A DNA stretch of 64,000 bases from Macropodus opercularis (Eukaryota; Chordata; Actinopteri; Anabantiformes; Osphronemidae). The position numbers and the translations under genes are program-made. The DNA lies in contig CM061098.1 in assembly GCA_030770545.1 (NCBI GenBank), positions 10,337,001 through 10,401,000 on the forward strand. Reading direction: 5' to 3'. The notes under the pieces were generated by a model. The model saw nothing but the letters and a program-made list of their open reading frames with translations. It was not told the DNA's origin and made no database searches. This document shows positions 59,843-64,000 of the stretch, in pieces; position 1 is the stretch's first letter; each line of letters starts with the position of its first letter.

Positions 59843-61849
59843 ATGGGTCTCTCGCCTGGAATTACTGTCCTAATTATTCTACCGGCCTTTCTGCTGCACA
59901 CCAGCGGCCTTTACATCGCCAGTAGCGTTGGTACGTACAGCAGCCTCCAGTTAAACGTGTTACTGTTTATGTTGTTCTCCGTTATCTGCTGATCTCCCAT
60001 CAGCAGCACCGCACGGAGCGCTTCATGCGCTCACTGCGAAGCGCTGCCCCGCTCCTGCTGCTTCTGTGTGTGTGTTTTTTTTTTTTTTTTTTTTTGTGCC
60101 ATGCTTTGGTTGGGTTTGGAAACAACTGTGCAGGACGCATTTGCAACTTCTGTGCGTCCTGCTGTGACGCTTGCAGGGACTTTCCGGAGGTCCCTCAACA
60201 GGACAAGCCGCGCTGCGCTTCCTCCCACCCAGGTGGTAACGTTGTCAGGGGTGTAGGGGGCAGCTGATGCGCCGGCTTACTGAGCAGGGAAGTAGCCTAA
60301 CACTATCTGATTCAGCCGCTGTCGCATCTATCGATCTGTCACAGGACACTGGAGTCGGATGTCAGTTTATTGATCCGACTATTATCAAATCATTCCTCCA
60401 ACATGGAGGCTCAAGAAATTTAAGAAGTGTTCACCCACTCGGGCAACTTTATGAATTACAAATAAAAAAAAATATATATAATAACACTGCGTGCACCCCA
60501 GGATCACATAGGCTGTAAGGCGATGGTTGGCTCGGTGACGTCTGACTCGTCGTCATGACATTGACATCATAAAGTGGCCTTGGATCGGTGCGCGCGCGGA
60601 GAGCATCACTTTCTGAATGTACCTGTGCTGTAACTGTCACACGTCAACCAGTAATATGTCCTTCATCCCTAGAACATCTGAGCTGAAGGTGTCGATTCAA
60701 ATGGACTTTTTACTCCGTGTATAAATGACCACTGCTGCAATTTAATATTAACGACTAATGGTGATTTTAGGAGGAACTATTAAAACGTATTTCACGTAGT
60801 GTGTTTTCGTGCATCACATTAATAAACCGGGTGTTAATTTCAGTTGCTGGATCAGATTATTTTAAATACAGTCGGTGTCGAGGTTACAGAAATCATTCTT
60901 CTCTGATCGAGCAGCCTGATAGTGAGGAAACTGTGTGAGAAAGCCGCAATTATCACTTTGATCCGGCAGCGGCTTCCCTGTTGACGGTGGAAGGGCACAG
61001 AAGGTGTGAAGAGCGCGGGCACTGCTGAGGCTGCCGTTTCCAAACGCGCACTGTCCGGCGCTGGGGTCGCCTCTGGGTTCATGGGTGGGGCCGTGTGCGC
61101 GTGTACGTGCGTGTGTTTGTTCCCCTTATTAAATACGGGACTACTTGAAATAAACAGATACATGTGTGATATCCTTGACATTTTCCTCTCTTTGCCATCC
61201 TTCTGTTCACTCTCTTTTCCTGACTGTCCATTTTGTTCACTGTTTATGCTTCGCCGTCCTTTGGCGTCTCCTCCCTCTCATTCTACTGTTTTACTTTCCC
61301 CATCTTTAACACATTTTGGGCATCACATAACAACAATTCCCTCACTCGCTCACCTGCTTCTGCCTCATCAACTCCTCTCTCATTGCTTACCCTCTCACCC
61401 TGTCCCTGTCTGTCCTGTGCTCAGACTCCCTGCAGCATGTCCTGGGGGAGTATGGACTGGTGAGGCCAATCAGTGTGGACGCAGAGGGCCGCTTCCTGTC
61501 ACATGGCATCTCAGCTGGCCGCATGGTAGGAGGGCAGTCCCGTAGGCGCCGGAAGAGGGAGGTAGGAGAAGGCAATGATGAGTGGGAAGGACCAAGAGGA
61601 GGCGAGGACGACCAGGAACCGCTGGCCCGCCAGGAAAGGCTTTACTACAACGTCACTGTCTTCGGCCGGGAGTTCCATCTGCGTCTGCATCGCAATGCCA
61701 GGCTGGTGGCCCCCGGAGCCAAGATGGAGTGGCGTGATGACAATGACAGCACCAGACAATATGAACCATTGCACAGTGATTGCTTGTACGTGGGTGACAT
61801 CACAGGCACGCCGGGAGCCTCTGTGGCTATCAGCAACTGTGATGGCCTG
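59843..61849 (+). CDS. adamts2: ADAMTS2 procollagen N-proteinase, first two coding exons (partial)
   Basis: ADAMTS2 is a secreted zinc protease that removes the N-propeptides of fibrillar procollagens. Only its 5' end is here. Exon 1 (59843-59930) starts in a strong Kozak context (GCCATGG) and encodes a signal peptide (about residues 1-26, hydrophobic core ITVLIILPAFLL). It ends in phase 1 at GTTG|GTACGT. Exon 2 (61425-61849) restores Asp30 and runs to L171 in phase 0 at CTG|GTGAGT. The propeptide shows a basic cluster RRRRKR (69-74), an N-glycosylation site N105-V-T, and the family blocks YYNVTVFGREFHLRL, NARLVAPGA and VAISNCDGL. These fit ADAMTS2 better than ADAMTS3 or ADAMTS14. The second propeptide part, metalloprotease, disintegrin-like, thrombospondin and spacer regions lie beyond the window. 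Confidence 0.9.
60075..60095. repeat. Poly-T run in ADAMTS2 intron 1
   Basis: Twenty-one consecutive T bases follow a short TG run. The rest of the intron (59931-61424) is unremarkable apart from a long pyrimidine-rich stretch from about 61180 to the acceptor. Confidence 0.95.
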
Positions 61850-64000
61850 GTGAGTGGACAACCTGTCATACCCTGCTCTGCTCTTATGTTTGTGGCTGCT
61901 GTAGTTTTCACGAAGCATAAAGACACACCCCTGCAGCCAAGTAGCAAAAGCACCACCGTTTTCCAACTGTGTCCTTGGCAGATGTTCTAATTGACTCCAC
62001 AGGTCAGAGGTTAATGGACCGTAGGTTCTTGTTTGTTTACACTGCAGTCGTCCTCTAAACTTTGCCCATTGTATGTTTAATACGCGACTGGGGAGAGGGA
62101 TTGGAATAAGCAGATGCAGACACACACAGCAACCAACTGCCCCCTTAAATATTTTGGTAGCTCAACAGTTGCTTAAAGATCTTGTAAATGCTTTTAATAG
62201 AGGAAATGATGAATAGAAGAAAAGCAAAAGTGATGGCCAACAGTTGGTGAATGACTGTCGAGGCAGCGAAGTGAGATACAGACAGTGTGAAGACTCTGCT
62301 TAGGAAAAGATGAGATGAGACGAGAGGATGCAGAAAGATGGAGACCGGTGTCTGAGGCTGTGGTGGGGACAAGTGTGAGAGAGATGCCAGAGAATAAATG
62401 GAAAAATGAGTAAATGAGCAGAGGTGCAGGGATGGATGGGTGGGATTAGAGGAAGGAGTTCTGCTCATTAGGGAAAGTGTTCATTAGTCAGCCTGATCAG
62501 CCCACCTCTGGAGCTGGATAACAGCAACTGGATCCGTTTAGGTTTGAGGACACTGGGGACTGAGAGAGCAGGCAGGGAGCCAGAACAACACAGACATGAC
62601 ATTCCCACTTAGCCTGACAGCAGCCAGTGGCAGCTCGCTGCTGCTGCTGCTGCTCACTCTGGCCTGTCGTTCAAGGGCCTTTTGGAAATTTCTAGGAAAG
62701 GTTACTCAGCCAAGTGTAGTTGGGTTCAGTAAACAGATGAGTCTTAAGTTTTTAAAGTTTTTTTTAATTGTTCTGTCTTATATAGAATAATACATTGCAT
62801 ACGCTACATTAATTTATGTTTGCTGCAATGCCAGTGGCCATGGGAAGATCCCACCTGAGCACGAAGTGGCAATGCTTTCACAAGGACACGGAGTGTGACA
62901 GGTCACGTGTTTGCTTAGTAAAAAGAACACAAAGTCAAACACGTTTAACACACTGGCTTTGTTGTACGCATGCAGCAAATTGTTAAAAAAATGCTTTGGT
63001 GAAAAACACAAGATAAAGATAAAAAGTTTGGCCGTAGTGCCTCAGTCTCACACTGGGATCTGTTGGAGGCCAGCACGGCAGCCAATGGAAATAATGACAT
63101 AAACCAACATTTGCTCAAATGATGGTTGTTTTTGCAATTTGTTCTTCAGATTTGAGAAGTGTTTTCTTGCTTTGATTTTTAAAACATGGACACGTTTATC
63201 AGCCAGCTAAATGGTTCAAAAAATCTAATGAAACACCCTTTGAATAATCACCTTAGCTACGTCCACAATTAATTCGTTTTGCTGCACTCATGTCATTACT
63301 AATCAATTCGTAACAGCCTCTTTGGCAAGCCAAGAAATGTATCCGAGCTCTGTCAGGCCTTGCTTACTGTACAGTGTGTCCTTTTAAAACTCCCAGAGCC
63401 ATGCAGCCCAGTTCTGCCCTGCTGTGCCCACTTCCTCAGTGACCCAAACACCTGGTTAGAGCCCTTTCTGCCCTGCTTTGCCATTCACAGCCAAGAACCT
63501 CTGGCTGCTGTCCACAGTGTGTGATGAAGGTTGGGAAAGAGGCAGAGAAAGGAGCAAACGGGGTTAAAAACACAACATAACAATAACAAAGAAAAGGGAA
63601 AGTAAAGATTTCAAGACTTACCAAATGCTTGGAATAAATAAGCAACGAAACAAGAGCCGAATGAAAGAAACTCTTTGAGTGGACCAATGACCTTTGGAGG
63701 CAATTGGATTTCTATGAACAGAAGCTGTGATCAGCTGGTTAGTTCTCTGGATGGTTGAGAGGCAGCACACTGTGCAGTGTGAGAACTGGGGAGTGTGCTG
63801 TGTGTGTGTGTCCGTGTGCTTTTATTGGTGCAGGGAAAAATCAAATTAAAACGACAGCTGAGACTGTATATGTGTTTGTGTTGTGCAGCGTGCACTGTGT
63901 GTGTCTGCGCGAATCAACAGTATAAAAACTGTTCTTGGACATCGGTGGCGTTTGTAGATGATTGTGAATATGTTGTTAGAGCTTTTAAAGCAAATGTTAC
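61850..64000 (+). other. ADAMTS2 intron 2, running off the window
   Basis: After the exon 2 donor no further ADAMTS2 exon is seen: the expected continuation of the propeptide (AGLIR-type sequence, then the metalloprotease domain) is absent, so intron 2 is longer than 2.1 kb. A CTG run (62638-62654) and short TG runs near 63800 are the only repeats noticed. Confidence 0.7.

Noticed and set aside
1..64000. Search for tRNA, rRNA, spliceosomal RNA, CRISPR arrays, transposase or reverse-transcriptase genes
   Set aside because: No B-box/A-box pairs, conserved RNA cores, regular spacer arrays or enzyme motifs were found by reading both strands.

Overview
The window is nuclear DNA of a ray-finned fish, most likely a percomorph teleost. 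The genes are intron-containing vertebrate genes with GT-AG splice sites, polyadenylation signals, CpG-rich first introns and (TG)n, (GA)n and (GGC)n microsatellites. The species assignment is inference; the vertebrate and teleost character is read from the proteins, including an alpha-2D adrenoceptor, a paralogue kept in fishes. No bacterial operon, CRISPR array, rRNA, tRNA or transposase gene was found.

Layout. (1) At 461-1723 on the minus strand lies an intronless alpha-2D adrenergic receptor of 420 residues. (2) At 9971-15401 on the plus strand lies a ten-coding-exon SIMC1 gene: SUMO-interacting motifs at the N-terminus and a conserved helical C-terminal half related to the SMC5/6 loader subunit Nse5. 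(3) About 0.4 kb after SIMC1 begins CNOT6 (5' UTR exon ending at 15920, coding 17006-22547, plus strand), the CCR4-type deadenylase of the CCR4-NOT complex: 11 coding exons, 559 residues, and a probable 3' UTR of about 4.3 kb. (4) From 26.9 to 59.4 kb there is about 32 kb with no recognisable gene. It holds microsatellites, perfect palindromes, a few strong candidate protein-binding sites and two promoter-like patches. (5) At 59843-61849 on the plus strand are the first two coding exons of ADAMTS2, procollagen N-proteinase (signal peptide and most of the N-terminal propeptide); the gene continues beyond the right edge.

Together SIMC1, CNOT6 and ADAMTS2 correspond to a neighbourhood on human chromosome 5q35. 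Finding ADRA2D here fits the idea that the alpha-2D gene missing from mammals once sat in this block. The genes do not form a pathway: they are a catecholamine receptor, a genome-maintenance factor, an mRNA deadenylase and an extracellular protease.

No unknown multi-gene system is visible. The most unusual signals are non-coding: a dense cluster of the word TTAGC/GCTAA in the first intron of CNOT6 and, more weakly, of SIMC1; an upstream reading frame that overlaps the CNOT6 start; paired X-box-like sites in SIMC1 intron 1; an X-box/YY1 patch at 40.26-40.46 kb; and several perfect hairpins. All exon borders were read by eye from splice consensus and phase.
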